Source of the DNA: Gammaproteobacteria bacterium UBA2675
GTDB taxonomy: Bacteria > Pseudomonadota > Gammaproteobacteria > Pseudomonadales > Pseudohongiellaceae
Direction: 5' to 3'
NCBI GenBank assembly: GCA_002354805.1
Contig: DEMH01000010.1
Coordinates: 1-64,000, forward strand
Length of the DNA stretch: 64,000 bases
The position numbers and the translations under genes are program-made. Below the pieces are notes generated by a model, which was not told the DNA's origin, made no database searches, and worked only from the letters and a program-made list of their open reading frames with translations. Of the stretch, positions 52,193-61,685 are shown piece by piece. Within the stretch, counting starts at the first letter, position 1. Every line of letters begins with the position of its first letter.

Positions 52193-52405
52193 ATGAAAAC
52201 AAAAATAATTGCAGTGATTCTATTGGTGCTGGCGCTTGCCTGCGCGCTTGCAGCGGTAATGACGGCCATTAATCTGGGTTTTATCATGACGCGGCCTGAT
52301 TCGATCTCCGTGGCCAATACCGTTATCGGCCAGTTTGTTGTGATTGTGGCGGCGCTGGTACTGGCCAAATGGTTATACGAGGCTGGCAGAGCCCGGTTGC
52401 GCTAA
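52193..52405 (+). CDS. Small two-helix membrane protein
   Basis: The product is about 70 residues (MKTKIIAVILLVLALACALA, then a second helix FVVIVAALVLAKWLYEAGRA). GGAGG at 52184-52188 gives 4-nt spacing to the ATG at 52193; a GTG at 52190 is also possible. No family is recognised. Coding is supported by a good ribosome-binding site and a coherent hydrophobic pattern. Confidence 0.5.
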   Translation: MKTKIIAVILLVLALACALAAVMTAINLGFIMTRPDSISVANTVIGQFVVIVAALVLAKWLYEAGRARLR

Positions 52406-52451
52406 GCGCGGATGGTCTGGCTCAGGAGTGGGAAGCTGGCGACTAACACGT

Positions 52452-52457
52452 TATAAT
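52452..52457 (+). promoter_or_regulatory. Candidate -10 box of the ribF-ileS-fkpB-ispH operon
   Basis: A perfect TATAAT lies 27 bp before the ribF ATG (52484), leaving a leader of only about 20 nt. The -35 region (TGGGAA) is poor. No FMN riboswitch-like structure fits in the short leader. Confidence 0.4.
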
Positions 52458-52483
52458 CCGGCTTTTTCTGCAGCAGCTGGCTC

Positions 52484-53434
52484 ATGAACGTCATTCACGA
52501 CACTGAAGGCTTCCTGGAACATCATCCAGGTTGTGTAGCGACCATCGGCAAGTTTGATGGCGTGCACCTTGGGCATCAGCAGATCGTCAGGCAATTGCGT
52601 GCCAGGGCAGCTGAGCTCGGTGTGCCCACTGTTGTAATAGTCATTGAGCCGCATCCGGAAGAGTTTTTTGCCAGAAATCCCCGTGACTGCCCGCCAAGAC
52701 TCAGTGAGGCCGCTGAAAAGATCTCATTGCTGGAAGATCTTGGCGTCGACACGGTCTATCTGCTGCGCTTTGACGACAGACTTTGCCGACTGAGCCCCCA
52801 GCAGTATGTCGAGGATATCCTGATCAAAGGTCTGAATGTGCGCTGTCTGATCGTGGGCAATGACTTCCGTTTTGGTCACCAGCGTCAGGGCGATTACGCC
52901 TTGCTGCAGGAATATGGGGCGCGTGCAGGTTTTCAGGTAATCGAGACCCAGAGCTGCAGCTACGATGGCACCCGCGTCAGCAGCACCTATGTGCGCGACC
53001 GGCTCAGGGCCGGGGACTTCGAAACCGTGGCTGGATTGTTGGGGCGGCCTTATGCAATTGCCGGAGAAGTGGTTAAAGGCAGGCAACTGGGGCGGGACAT
53101 CGGCTTCCCAACCTGCAACCTGGCGCTTAATCGTCGCAATATCCCCCTGCATGGCGTCTATGTCTGCGACACACAGATCAGCCTGCCTGATGGACGGCAG
53201 CTGAGTGTACCGGGGATTGCCAATATCGGATATCGTCCGACAGTGGATGACAGTGGCGAGGCCATTCTGGAGGTACATCTGCTGGATTTTGACCAGGATG
53301 TCTACGGTGCGTGGATGTCGGTGATCTTCCGGCACCGGGTGCGGTCGGAGCAGAAATTTTCGTCACTGGACGAGCTGACACAGCAAATAGGCAAGGACAC
53401 CCAGCAGGCCAGAGCATGGCTTGCCAACCATTGA
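52484..53434 (+). CDS. ribF: Bifunctional riboflavin kinase/FMN adenylyltransferase
   Basis: This 316-residue enzyme makes FMN from riboflavin and then FAD. The N-terminal adenylyltransferase half has IGKFDGVHLGHQQIV (HxGH nucleotidyltransferase motif) and VGNDFRFGHQRQGDY. The C-terminal kinase half has GRDIGFPTCNLAL, the PTxN-type metal/ATP motif, and VPGIANIGYRPTV. Its length matches the family. It is the first gene of the ribF-ileS-fkpB-ispH block. Confidence 0.95.
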   Translation: MNVIHDTEGFLEHHPGCVATIGKFDGVHLGHQQIVRQLRARAAELGVPTVVIVIEPHPEEFFARNPRDCPPRLSEAAEKISLLEDLGVDTVYLLRFDDRLCRLSPQQYVEDILIKGLNVRCLIVGNDFRFGHQRQGDYALLQEYGARAGFQVIETQSCSYDGTRVSSTYVRDRLRAGDFETVAGLLGRPYAIAGEVVKGRQLGRDIGFPTCNLALNRRNIPLHGVYVCDTQISLPDGRQLSVPGIANIGYRPTVDDSGEAILEVHLLDFDQDVYGAWMSVIFRHRVRSEQKFSSLDELTQQIGKDTQQARAWLANH

Positions 53435-53466
53435 ATTCAAAACGTAAATCGAGCAAGTGACACTTT

Positions 53467-56295
53467 ATGACTGACTACAAGCAAACCCTGAACCTGCCGT
53501 TTACGGAGTTTCCGATGAAGGCAGGTCTGTCGCAGCGCGAGCCAGCCATGCTGAAACGCTGGCAGGACATGGATCTGTACGGACAAATCCGACAACTGCG
53601 CGCAGGCAGCCCGACATTCATCCTGCATGACGGCCCGCCTTATGCAAATGGTGACCTGCACCTGGGCCACTCAGTCAACAAGACTCTGAAAGACATAATC
53701 GTCAAGTCACGCTCGCTGGCCGGCTATGATGCGCCTTACGTGCCGGGCTGGGACTGCCATGGCCTGCCCATCGAACACAATGTTGAGAAGAAAAAGGGCA
53801 AGGCGGGTCACAAGATCAGCCACGCTGAATTCCGTAAAGCCTGTCGTGAGTATGCAGCGCGCCAGGTCGAGAACCAGAAAAAAGACTTTGTCAGACTGGG
53901 CGTGCTGGGCGACTGGGACAATCCCTACCTGACCATGAATTTCGATACCGAAGCAAATATTGTCAGGGCGCTTGGCAAGATCGCCGTTAACGGTCATCTG
54001 GTCAAAGGTTTCAAACCGGTTTACTGGAGCGTTGTCGGTGCCTCTGCCCTGGCCGAAGCGGAAGTCGAGTATCAGGACAAGACATCGTTTGCGATCGATG
54101 TGCGCTTTCCGGTGGTCGATACCAATGCCTGGCTGCAGGCCTTTGATGCTGACACTGCCGGCACCGGCAGCCTGTCACTGGTGATCTGGACAACCACTCC
54201 CTGGACCCTGCCGGCCAATCAGGCGGTTTCCCTGAATGCCGATCTGGAATACGCGCTGATCCGATGCACCGTCGATGACGCGGTGGGTGAAGAGTTGCTG
54301 GTGGTTGCCGCAGAAATGCAGGACGACGTGCTGCAACGTTATGGCTGTGCGGAATCCGCGACGCGGCTTGGTATCGCCAAAGGCGCGGCGTTTGAAAAGA
54401 TGCTGCTGCAACACCCGTTTGTTGAGCGTCAGGTTCCAGTGCTGCTGGGTGATCATGTGACGCTTGATGCCGGCACGGGTGCCGTCCACACGGCGCCCGA
54501 CCATGGTATGGAAGACTTTGTAGTGGGGCAGGTCTACGGCCTGGGTACACTGAACCTGGTCGACGAAAATGGCGTGTTTGTGGAAGCGGCGGGAGAAGTT
54601 GCCGGTGAACATGTCTACAAAGTTGACGAAAAGATTCTGAAAATTCTCAAGCGACAGCAGGCCCTGGTACACGTCAATAAAATCACGCACAGCTATCCGC
54701 ACTGCTGGCGTACCAAGACGCCGCTGATCTACCGTGCGACGCCCCAGTGGTTCATCAGCATGACGGAAAAAGGACTGCTGACCGATGCCCTGGCTGCCGT
54801 CAAACAGGTCAAGTGGATGCCCGAATGGGGTCAGGCACGTATAGAACTGATGCTCAAAGGCAGCCCTGACTGGTGTGTGTCGCGTCAGCGTACCTGGGGC
54901 GTGCCAATTACTCTGTTTGTTCACAGGCAGACCGGTGAATTGCATCCGGATACAGCATCACTGGTCGAGCAGGTGGCCACTCTGATTGAACAATCAGGCA
55001 TCGACGCCTGGTTTGAGCTGGATGCTGCCGAGTTGCTGGGTGCAGAGGCCGATAACTACAGTAAGGTGACAGATACACTGGATGTCTGGTTTGACTCAGG
55101 TGTCACACATTACTCTGTGTTGCAGGCACGAGAGGGGTTGAGCTACCCGGCTGACCTGTATCTGGAAGGTTCAGATCAGCATCGTGGCTGGTTCCAGTCA
55201 TCGTTGAAAACAGCGATTGCCATGAACGGTACGGCGCCGTATCGGCAGGTGCTGACACACGGTTTTACGGTGGATTCGCAAGGACGCAAAATGTCCAAAT
55301 CCATCGGCAATACCATCTCCCCGCAAGAAGTATTCAATGAATACGGTGCTGATATTCTGCGTCTGTGGGTCGCTGCCACTGATTATCGGGGTGAGATCGC
55401 TGCATCGAGTGAAATTTTCAAGCGCGTTGCCGACTCCTATCGTCGCATTCGCAATACTGCGCGCTTCATTCTGGCCAACCTCAATGGCTTCGACCCGGTT
55501 GCCGATGCAGTAGCGCCGGAAAAGATGCTGGCGCTGGATTACTGGATCACCCGCCAGGCACAGCTGCTGCGCGAGCAGGTCAAGGCAGACTACGAAAACT
55601 ACCAGTTCCTGAGTGTCTATCAGAAAGTGCATAACTTCTGTGTCATCGAGCTGGGCAGCTTCTATCTGGATGTCATCAAGGACAGACAGTACACCGCCAA
55701 GGCTGATGGTCTGGCACGGCGCTCCACCCAGACTGCCATGTACCATATTGTCGAGATTCTGGTGCGCCTGATTGCACCGGTACTCAGCTTTACGGCAGAT
55801 GAAATCTGGCCGCTGATTCCAGGGCATCGCAGTGAGTCCGTGTTCCTGTCCGCGTTTGCAGATGGCCTGGCACCTTTGCCGGCGCGAGACGACTTCAGTG
55901 ATGCCTTCTGGCGTGAACTGATAGAGGTCAAAGCCGCAGTCAACAAAGAGCTGGAGCGTGAACGTACCGAGAAACGTGTCGGCGCCGCGCTCAGCGCTGA
56001 AGTTACGCTGTACTGTGCTGATGGGCTGCTGAAACGGCTGGCCACTCTGCAGGACGAATTGCGATTTGTGCTGATTGTCTCGGCAGCCGAACTCCAGCCC
56101 CTGGAACAGGCCGGTGATGCCAGTGCCACCGAAGTGGAAGGTCTCAAGGTCAAAGTGAAGCCGTCAGCTCACACCAAATGCGTTCGCTGCTGGCACCACA
56201 GAGAAGATGTAGGTCAGCATCAGGAGCATCCGGAACTGTGTGGTCGCTGCGTTGACAACATCAGTGGCGAGGGTGAAATACGTCACTATGCCTGA
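53467..56295 (+). CDS. ileS: Isoleucyl-tRNA synthetase
   Basis: This 942-residue class I tRNA synthetase shows HIGH-type PPYANGDLHLGHSVNK, the KMSKS loop in GRKMSKSIGNTISPQEV, and the editing CP1 region (LVIWTTTPWTLPANQAV). The C-terminal zinc site has CVRCWHHREDVG and CGRC. It charges tRNA-Ile with ATP and isoleucine. Its stop (56293-56295) overlaps the fkpB start (56288); in most gammaproteobacteria lspA comes between. Confidence 0.97.
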   Translation: MTDYKQTLNLPFTEFPMKAGLSQREPAMLKRWQDMDLYGQIRQLRAGSPTFILHDGPPYANGDLHLGHSVNKTLKDIIVKSRSLAGYDAPYVPGWDCHGLPIEHNVEKKKGKAGHKISHAEFRKACREYAARQVENQKKDFVRLGVLGDWDNPYLTMNFDTEANIVRALGKIAVNGHLVKGFKPVYWSVVGASALAEAEVEYQDKTSFAIDVRFPVVDTNAWLQAFDADTAGTGSLSLVIWTTTPWTLPANQAVSLNADLEYALIRCTVDDAVGEELLVVAAEMQDDVLQRYGCAESATRLGIAKGAAFEKMLLQHPFVERQVPVLLGDHVTLDAGTGAVHTAPDHGMEDFVVGQVYGLGTLNLVDENGVFVEAAGEVAGEHVYKVDEKILKILKRQQALVHVNKITHSYPHCWRTKTPLIYRATPQWFISMTEKGLLTDALAAVKQVKWMPEWGQARIELMLKGSPDWCVSRQRTWGVPITLFVHRQTGELHPDTASLVEQVATLIEQSGIDAWFELDAAELLGAEADNYSKVTDTLDVWFDSGVTHYSVLQAREGLSYPADLYLEGSDQHRGWFQSSLKTAIAMNGTAPYRQVLTHGFTVDSQGRKMSKSIGNTISPQEVFNEYGADILRLWVAATDYRGEIAASSEIFKRVADSYRRIRNTARFILANLNGFDPVADAVAPEKMLALDYWITRQAQLLREQVKADYENYQFLSVYQKVHNFCVIELGSFYLDVIKDRQYTAKADGLARRSTQTAMYHIVEILVRLIAPVLSFTADEIWPLIPGHRSESVFLSAFADGLAPLPARDDFSDAFWRELIEVKAAVNKELERERTEKRVGAALSAEVTLYCADGLLKRLATLQDELRFVLIVSAAELQPLEQAGDASATEVEGLKVKVKPSAHTKCVRCWHHREDVGQHQEHPELCGRCVDNISGEGEIRHYA

Positions 56296-56791
56296 TCATC
56301 ATGCTGACTCTCCGGCAACGGAAATTGTTGCCGGCGCACGGGTTACCCTGCATTTTTCGCTGGCCTTGACCGATGGCTCCATCGTTGACAGCAATTTCGA
56401 TGGCAAGCCAGCCACGTTTACCGTTGGTGATGGCAATCTGCTGCCGGGTTTTGAGGCAGCCCTGATGGGGGCTAAAGCCGGTGACACGCGAGAGTGCGTC
56501 CTGCCCGCCAGTGAGGCCTTTGGCGACAGCAATCCCAGCAATGTGCAGACGTTTCCGCGTCAGCAGTTCGCCCGCCTGCTGGCCAATACCACCGATCCGG
56601 TGGAGCCAGGCACGGTTCTGTCATTCACAGACAGCGGCGGCAATGAGATTCCTGGTGTCTTGAAACAGATTGGTGAACTGACTATCGTGGTGGACTTCAA
56701 CCATCCGTTGGCGGGTCGTGAAATCGTATTCAGGGCGCAAATTATTTCTGTCATGGCGCCCGATGTTCAGGCTGTCAGGATTCAGGGTTAA
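56288..56791 (+). CDS. fkpB: FKBP-type peptidyl-prolyl isomerase, SlpA/FkpB type
   Basis: The 167-residue protein begins at ATG 56288, 8 bp inside ileS. FKBP features are LHFSLALTDGSIVDSNF, VGDGNLLPGFEAALMGAKAGD, and an IF-domain-type segment with FPRQQFARLLANTTDPVEPG and LTIVVDFNHPLAGREIVF. FkpB/SlpA assists folding of cytoplasmic proteins. It is followed 6 bp later by ispH, its usual neighbour. Confidence 0.93.
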   Translation: MPDHHADSPATEIVAGARVTLHFSLALTDGSIVDSNFDGKPATFTVGDGNLLPGFEAALMGAKAGDTRECVLPASEAFGDSNPSNVQTFPRQQFARLLANTTDPVEPGTVLSFTDSGGNEIPGVLKQIGELTIVVDFNHPLAGREIVFRAQIISVMAPDVQAVRIQG

Positions 56792-56797
56792 GCAAAT

Positions 56798-57772
56798 ATG
56801 CAATCAAGCGGAAAAACAGAAATCAAGCTCGCCAACCCGCGTGGTTTCTGCGCTGGTGTGGACCGTGCCATCGATATTGTCAATCGTGCGCTGGATGTAT
56901 ATGGCGCGCCTATATATGTGCGGCACGAGGTGGTGCACAACAAATTTGTGGTTGATACCCTGCGCCAGCGCGGCGCAATCTTTGTTGATGAGCTTGATGA
57001 TGTCCCCACAGAAGACAGCCTGGGTCGTCAGCCCATCGTTATTTTCAGTGCGCATGGTGTCTCACAGCAGGTACAGCAGGAAGCCACGCTGAGAGGATTT
57101 CAGGTGTTTGACGCTACCTGTCCGCTGGTCACCAAAGTGCATCTGGAAGTGGCCCGTTTCAGCGCAGAAGGGCGCGAATGCGTTCTGATTGGTCATGCCC
57201 GACATCCGGAAGTGGAAGGCACCATGGGCCAGTATGATCGCAGCCACGGCGGTGATATCTACCTGGTGGAAAGCGTTGACGATGTGGCGACACTGACCGT
57301 CCGCAATCCGGACAAGCTGGCCTACGTCACACAAACGACGCTGTCCATGGACGATACCGCAAAAATCATCGATGCGCTGCATGAACACTTTCCGGCGATC
57401 GAAGGCCCGCGCAAGAAAGATATCTGTTATGCCACGCAGAACCGTCAGGATGCGGTGAAGCAGCTGGCACTGGAGTCAGATCTGGTGCTGGTGGTTGGTT
57501 CACCCAACAGCTCCAACTCCAACCGTTTGCGGGAGCTGGCAGAACGGCTGGGTTGCGAAGCCTATCTTATTGATCGCGTTGAGGACCTCAAACCCGAGTG
57601 GTTCAACGGCAAGCGTCGTTTCGGAGTCACTGCGGGAGCGTCGGCGCCCGAGATTCTGGTACAGCAGGTTGTTGAGCGGCTGCGCCAAATGAGCGGCGAG
57701 GATCCTGTCGAAGTGCCCGGGGTAGAGGAAAATATCGTTTTCCGCATGCCCCGGGAACTGGCCAGAAGCTAG
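56798..57772 (+). CDS. ispH: 4-hydroxy-3-methylbut-2-enyl diphosphate reductase (IspH/LytB)
   Basis: IspH performs the last step of the MEP isoprenoid pathway, reducing HMBPP to IPP and DMAPP. Three cluster-binding Cys residues are visible in PRGFCAGVDRAI, FDATCPLVTKVH and KDICYATQNRQD, for the [4Fe-4S] site. GHARHPEVEGTMGQY carries the conserved His/Glu. At 324 residues it has the normal length (about 316). It ends the operon; the next gene is convergent, 9 bp away. Confidence 0.96.
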   Translation: MQSSGKTEIKLANPRGFCAGVDRAIDIVNRALDVYGAPIYVRHEVVHNKFVVDTLRQRGAIFVDELDDVPTEDSLGRQPIVIFSAHGVSQQVQQEATLRGFQVFDATCPLVTKVHLEVARFSAEGRECVLIGHARHPEVEGTMGQYDRSHGGDIYLVESVDDVATLTVRNPDKLAYVTQTTLSMDDTAKIIDALHEHFPAIEGPRKKDICYATQNRQDAVKQLALESDLVLVVGSPNSSNSNRLRELAERLGCEAYLIDRVEDLKPEWFNGKRRFGVTAGASAPEILVQQVVERLRQMSGEDPVEVPGVEENIVFRMPRELARS

Positions 57773-57781
57773 GATTCAGAC

Positions 57782-58831
57782 TTACTGGTTGTTGCCTGCT
57801 GCTGCGTTTCGCTCAGCAGCGCGTGCGCCTGAAAGAATACCCATCAGTGCATAATTGCCCTCATGACAGGCGTACTCGAAGATCGGGTCCTCGCTGGCGG
57901 TATAGTTGATAATGGCCGTCCAGGGTCGCTCCCAGGTGCTGGGGTCTTCCACGGTGAACTGATACTGCAGCACATCCTCGGATATCCGGGTGTAGCGCTC
58001 CATAAACAGCCGGTCGGCACCCGCGCCCCGGAACAGGCTCTGGTCGGAGAAATTACGGGTTTCCACGACCAGCGTATCGCCTTCATACCAGCCACGTGAT
58101 GCCCCGTGCCAGAGCCGCACCCGGTCATCCAGCACAAACTCATCCTGCTCCGGTGCTTCAACGATCGGAATCACCCGAACGTCGTGAATCATTTCCTGAA
58201 TAATGGCCACCGAGTCGCTGCCCTGAACAATCTGATAGTAGCTGTTATAGCCGGCCATGATGTAGGGCATTCCCCAGGTAATGCAGCGTTCCTGCAAGGG
58301 GCGTCCCAGGTAGGAGTCGGTTTCTCCCGGTCGGTTGGCATTTCGCTGTGCCAGGCGTGCGCGGGCTTCTTCGGTCATTGGCGGGATGCGGCCGTTGGAT
58401 GGATCAATAATCAGGGAGGTACGATTCTCCAGATTGCGATCAACCATCCAGGCTGCATCATAGTTGCCGGTTGACGGGTCATACGATTGCACTTCACCGG
58501 TGATTACCGCATTCAGGAAACCGTCGCCAAACAGGGCATCACCGCCGCTGTCGCGAATTTCCTGAGCCTGTCGTCGCAGTTCGGCAAATTCCTCCGCAGA
58601 GAGCGTGGCGCGGTCACCAAATATTTCCGGCCTTTCCAATGGCGTACTGCTGTTATTGGCCCATACACCTTGCAGGTCAGGATGACCATACGGAGTCATG
58701 GGGGCCTCCCAGTCATTGGCCTGTTGCGCCGCGACCTGGCCAGTCAGCGCAATGGCAGCAAACAAGGCCAGTAATCGTCGTGAACTGGGACCAGCGGTTC
58801 GCACATTCATTTCAGTATTGGTATAAGTCAT
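57782..58831 (-). CDS. Secreted protein of unknown function, paralogue A
   Basis: This protein of about 349 residues begins at ATG 58831, preceded by GAGGAG with 7-nt spacing; an upstream in-frame GTG (58855) overlaps the previous gene. The signal peptide ends QVAAQQ. It shares motifs with the next upstream gene: PDLQGVWANN (cf. PDLSGLWQSM), GYEGDTLVVET-like WYEGDTLVVETRNFSD (cf. HWEGDTLVIRVTDFMP), ERYTRIS and ERPWTAII (cf. TRPWRMKF). No enzyme family is recognised. These duplicated exported proteins are probably a tandem pair of one unnamed family; a role in periplasmic binding or catabolism is open. Confidence 0.6.
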   Translation of the reverse strand: MTYTNTEMNVRTAGPSSRRLLALFAAIALTGQVAAQQANDWEAPMTPYGHPDLQGVWANNSSTPLERPEIFGDRATLSAEEFAELRRQAQEIRDSGGDALFGDGFLNAVITGEVQSYDPSTGNYDAAWMVDRNLENRTSLIIDPSNGRIPPMTEEARARLAQRNANRPGETDSYLGRPLQERCITWGMPYIMAGYNSYYQIVQGSDSVAIIQEMIHDVRVIPIVEAPEQDEFVLDDRVRLWHGASRGWYEGDTLVVETRNFSDQSLFRGAGADRLFMERYTRISEDVLQYQFTVEDPSTWERPWTAIINYTASEDPIFEYACHEGNYALMGILSGARAAERNAAAGNNQ

Positions 58832-58854
58832 GACGAGACTCCTCGGCATGCGCA

Positions 58855-59748
58855 CTATTGCGCAGGTTCCTGAATGGTAAATGGCATCCCGCGCGGCGGG
58901 ACACGGTCGTCAGGAGCATCCTTGTTCAGGTAGCCGTAGATCAGTTCTTCGGCGAATTCCACACACTTGAATTCCAGCAGCTGGGCGTTGTCCTCAAGGC
59001 GCCGGTAGATCGGGAACTTCATGCGCCATGGGCGCGTATAGGTGACCGGGTCGCGAATTTCAGCCTCGTACATGATGACGTTGGGGCCGGCAGGTGTGTA
59101 GCGCTCGATGACCTCCAGCTGGTCACTGTGGTGATTGCCAGCGTGGTCAAACCAGGTGTAGGGCATGAAATCGGTCACGCGGATGACCAGCGTATCGCCT
59201 TCCCAGTGTCCGCGGGAGTGACCCATCCATGCTGGCACCGGGCCGTCGAAATCAGGCTGATCCATGTACACAATGCGCATGGCTGAGGCAAACTCATAGG
59301 CCATGACAATGTGGTCGTCGGACTGAATGATCTGGAATGGGAAGGGCAGGTAGTTGGCGCGTGGGACACCTGGCATATAGCATTTTACCAGTGGATCAAG
59401 AGCCAGCCAGTCAGCCTGGTTTTCCTGCTTTTGTGCGAGACCCTGCGGCGTATACGGCAGCTCACCATCCTGTACAACGCCCAGAGTAGCCGGGATGGCA
59501 CCATAGGCACCCAGTTCCCAGTCGGGACCGGCACGCGCTGCAGAGGGTTCGATGTTGTAATGGTGGTTGCCCATGCTTTGCCACAGCCCGCTCAGGTCTG
59601 GCCTGCCGTCTGCAGTGCGGCTGATGGTGTCGCTGGTGACTGGCTGCGCGTGGGCATTGGCGCCGCCCAGAGAGAGCGTCACCGCGATTGTCATTGAAAG
59701 AGTCATTGCAGCTGCGCAATACAACGCATCAGCCCGGTATTTCGGCAT
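58855..59748 (-). CDS. Secreted protein of unknown function, paralogue B
   Basis: This 297-residue protein starts at ATG 59748, preceded by GGGAG. The signal peptide ends GANAHAQ. It shares GRPDLSGLWQSM, WEGDTLVIRVTDF, EVIERYTPAGPN and TRPWRMKFPIYRR with the protein from the downstream gene (57782-58831). The family is not recognised. The pair is probably co-transcribed, with overlapping or nearly overlapping boundaries at 58855. Confidence 0.6.
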   Translation of the reverse strand: MPKYRADALYCAAAMTLSMTIAVTLSLGGANAHAQPVTSDTISRTADGRPDLSGLWQSMGNHHYNIEPSAARAGPDWELGAYGAIPATLGVVQDGELPYTPQGLAQKQENQADWLALDPLVKCYMPGVPRANYLPFPFQIIQSDDHIVMAYEFASAMRIVYMDQPDFDGPVPAWMGHSRGHWEGDTLVIRVTDFMPYTWFDHAGNHHSDQLEVIERYTPAGPNVIMYEAEIRDPVTYTRPWRMKFPIYRRLEDNAQLLEFKCVEFAEELIYGYLNKDAPDDRVPPRGMPFTIQEPAQ

Positions 59749-59843
59749 ACTTGTTCTCCCGCTTGTTCTTCATTATTGTGAAGGAGTTATTTTCGGTCCA
59801 ACTATCACACGAGTATGCCAGTAAATCAATTACAGGGTTTGTC

Positions 59844-60254
59844 ATGACGATTCGTGTTGCCGTCTATGGCACGCTGAAAAAAGGGCTGTCCAATGCGCAC
59901 TATCTGCAGCATGCGCAGTACCTCGGTACCGACTGTCTGACAGAAATCGTGCTGTATGACCTGGGCCCCTGGCCGGGTGCCAGGCTGGAGCGGTCGCTGG
60001 GGATTGATGTCGAAGTGTACGAGATAGACACAAATCAGTTGCAGCAACTTGATGAACTGGAAGATTATGACGCGATTGAACCCTGCAATGGCATGTATGA
60101 CCGCATACAGATAAAGACCCGCTATGGACTGGCCTGGGTTTATCTTTACCTGCTGCCCGTGGCGGGCAGACCACAGATCCTTTCCGGCGGCTGGTTGCCC
60201 GGCGAAGGGCGGGACCATCGCCACATGAATGACACAGAAGAAACCACCACATAA
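59844..60254 (+). CDS. Gamma-glutamylcyclotransferase/AIG2-like protein
   Basis: This 136-residue protein has the family opening IRVAVYGTLKKGLSNAHYL (GTLK loop) and a Glu in DELEDYDAIEP at the catalytic position of the GGCT fold. It acts on gamma-glutamyl or similar N-acyl amino acids, or on unknown substrates. The ATG at 59844 fits the family start. It precedes the M19 dipeptidase gene by 27 bp; both could act on peptides, but no link is shown. Confidence 0.75.
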   Translation: MTIRVAVYGTLKKGLSNAHYLQHAQYLGTDCLTEIVLYDLGPWPGARLERSLGIDVEVYEIDTNQLQQLDELEDYDAIEPCNGMYDRIQIKTRYGLAWVYLYLLPVAGRPQILSGGWLPGEGRDHRHMNDTEETTT

Positions 60255-60281
60255 AAATATTTCTGACTGGAGGAACCGCGC

Positions 60282-61685
60282 GTGACAAAACAATACCTGG
60301 ATATCCTGCGTATACCAGCGCTCGCTGTATGCTTTGTACTACTCGCTGCCTGCGGGCCCTCTGATACAGGCGCTGACGTGCCAGAACCCGACATGTCGAT
60401 GTCGCAGTCCATCGCCGAGTCTGCTGACATGGTTGACGCTGCCGCTCAAGAGTCAGAAGAAGATCTGGTAGCCAGGGCGCTGGCGATTCATGAACGCGTC
60501 ATCGTCATGGACACCCATGTTGATATCAATACTGCCAATTTCACAGAAGGACAGAACTATCTTCAGGACCTGAACACACAGGTCAACCTGCCCAAGATGG
60601 AAGCCGGCGGGATGGATGTCGCCTGGCTGGTGGTCTACACCGGGCAGGGGCCATTGACACCTGAAGGCTACGCGGCCGCTGAAGCCAACGCTATCGACAA
60701 GTTTGAGGCCATTCGTCGTCTTACCACTGAGATTGCACCCGAGTAGATTGAGTTGGCCACCACATCGGATGACGTTCGGCGTATCGTTGCGGCGGGCAAG
60801 AAGGTTGCCATGATCGGCGTTGAAAATGCCTACCCGCTGGGTGAGGACCTCAGCAAACTGCAGGATTATTATGATCGCGGCGCCCGTTATGTGTCATTGT
60901 CCCATAATGGCCACAGCCAGTTCTCCGACTCCAATACCGGTGAGCGTGACGATGTATGGCTGCATAACGGACTGAGCGAGCTGGGTCGACAGGCCGTCGC
61001 CGAAATGAACCGTCTCGGCATCATGATAGATATTTCACACCCTTCATCCGTAGCCAATCAGCAGGTGCTCGAGTTGAGCCAGGCTCCAGTCATTGCCTCT
61101 CACTCTTCTGCACGCGCCCTGGATCCGGACGTCAGTCGTAACCTGACCGACGAAGAGCTGCTGGCAGTGCGCGACAATGGTGGCGTTGTTCAGGCGGTGG
61201 CTTTCAGAGGTTATGTCAACTCAGCCAAACATCGTGCCTACGTTGAGGCCCTGAACGCGCTGCAGGCGGCCATTGCCGAAGAGCTGGGTTACACGCTGAT
61301 GGAGCCGGCTGAGGTGCGCGCCCTGGATGCAGAACAGCGAGAGATGTACACAGCCCGGCTTGAGGAAATCAACGCCATGGCCGAGCCCCGACTGGCCGAG
61401 GAGGTTTACAGCGTGGCACCGCCGGTAGACGTCAGTGACTTCGTTGACCACATTGACCATATCGTGAACCTGATAGGCATTGACCATGTCGGCATCAGTG
61501 GTGACTTTGATGGTGGTGGCGGTGTGACTGGCTGGGACGATGCCAGCGAAACCTTCAATGTCACGCTGGAAATGGTGCGACGTGGCTACTCAGAGGAGGA
61601 TATCGCCAAAATCTGGGGCGGAAACGTACTGCGGGTACTGGATGAGGTGCAGCGAGTCGCCGCTGAAATTCAGGCTCAGGAATAA
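60282..61685 (+). pseudogene. M19 membrane dipeptidase lipoprotein gene split by an in-frame TAG
   Basis: One reading frame encodes an M19 (renal dipeptidase-like) protein interrupted by TAG at 60744-60746. The first part (GTG 60282, GGAGG upstream) has a lipobox LLAAC, then VIVMDTHVDIN (metal HxD), GGMDVAWLVVYTGQGP. The second part continues in the same frame with VAMIGVENAYPLG (metal Glu), ISHPSSVAN, VIASHSSARALDPD (metal His), GIDHVGISGDFDGGGG and IWGGNVLRVLDEVQ. The flanking residues (PE*IELATT) fit a CAG-to-TAG change. TAG is an ordinary stop elsewhere in the window. It is a probable recent pseudogene unless suppressed; a sequencing error is the main alternative. Confidence 0.8.

Noticed and set aside
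52406..52483. FMN riboswitch before ribF
   Set aside because: The leader after the likely promoter is about 20 nt, far too short, and no conserved riboswitch sequence is seen.
59744..59819. GGCATACT/AGTATGCC inverted pair in the gap before the cyclotransferase gene
   Set aside because: Only 8 bp with a loop of 60 nt; likely to be chance.
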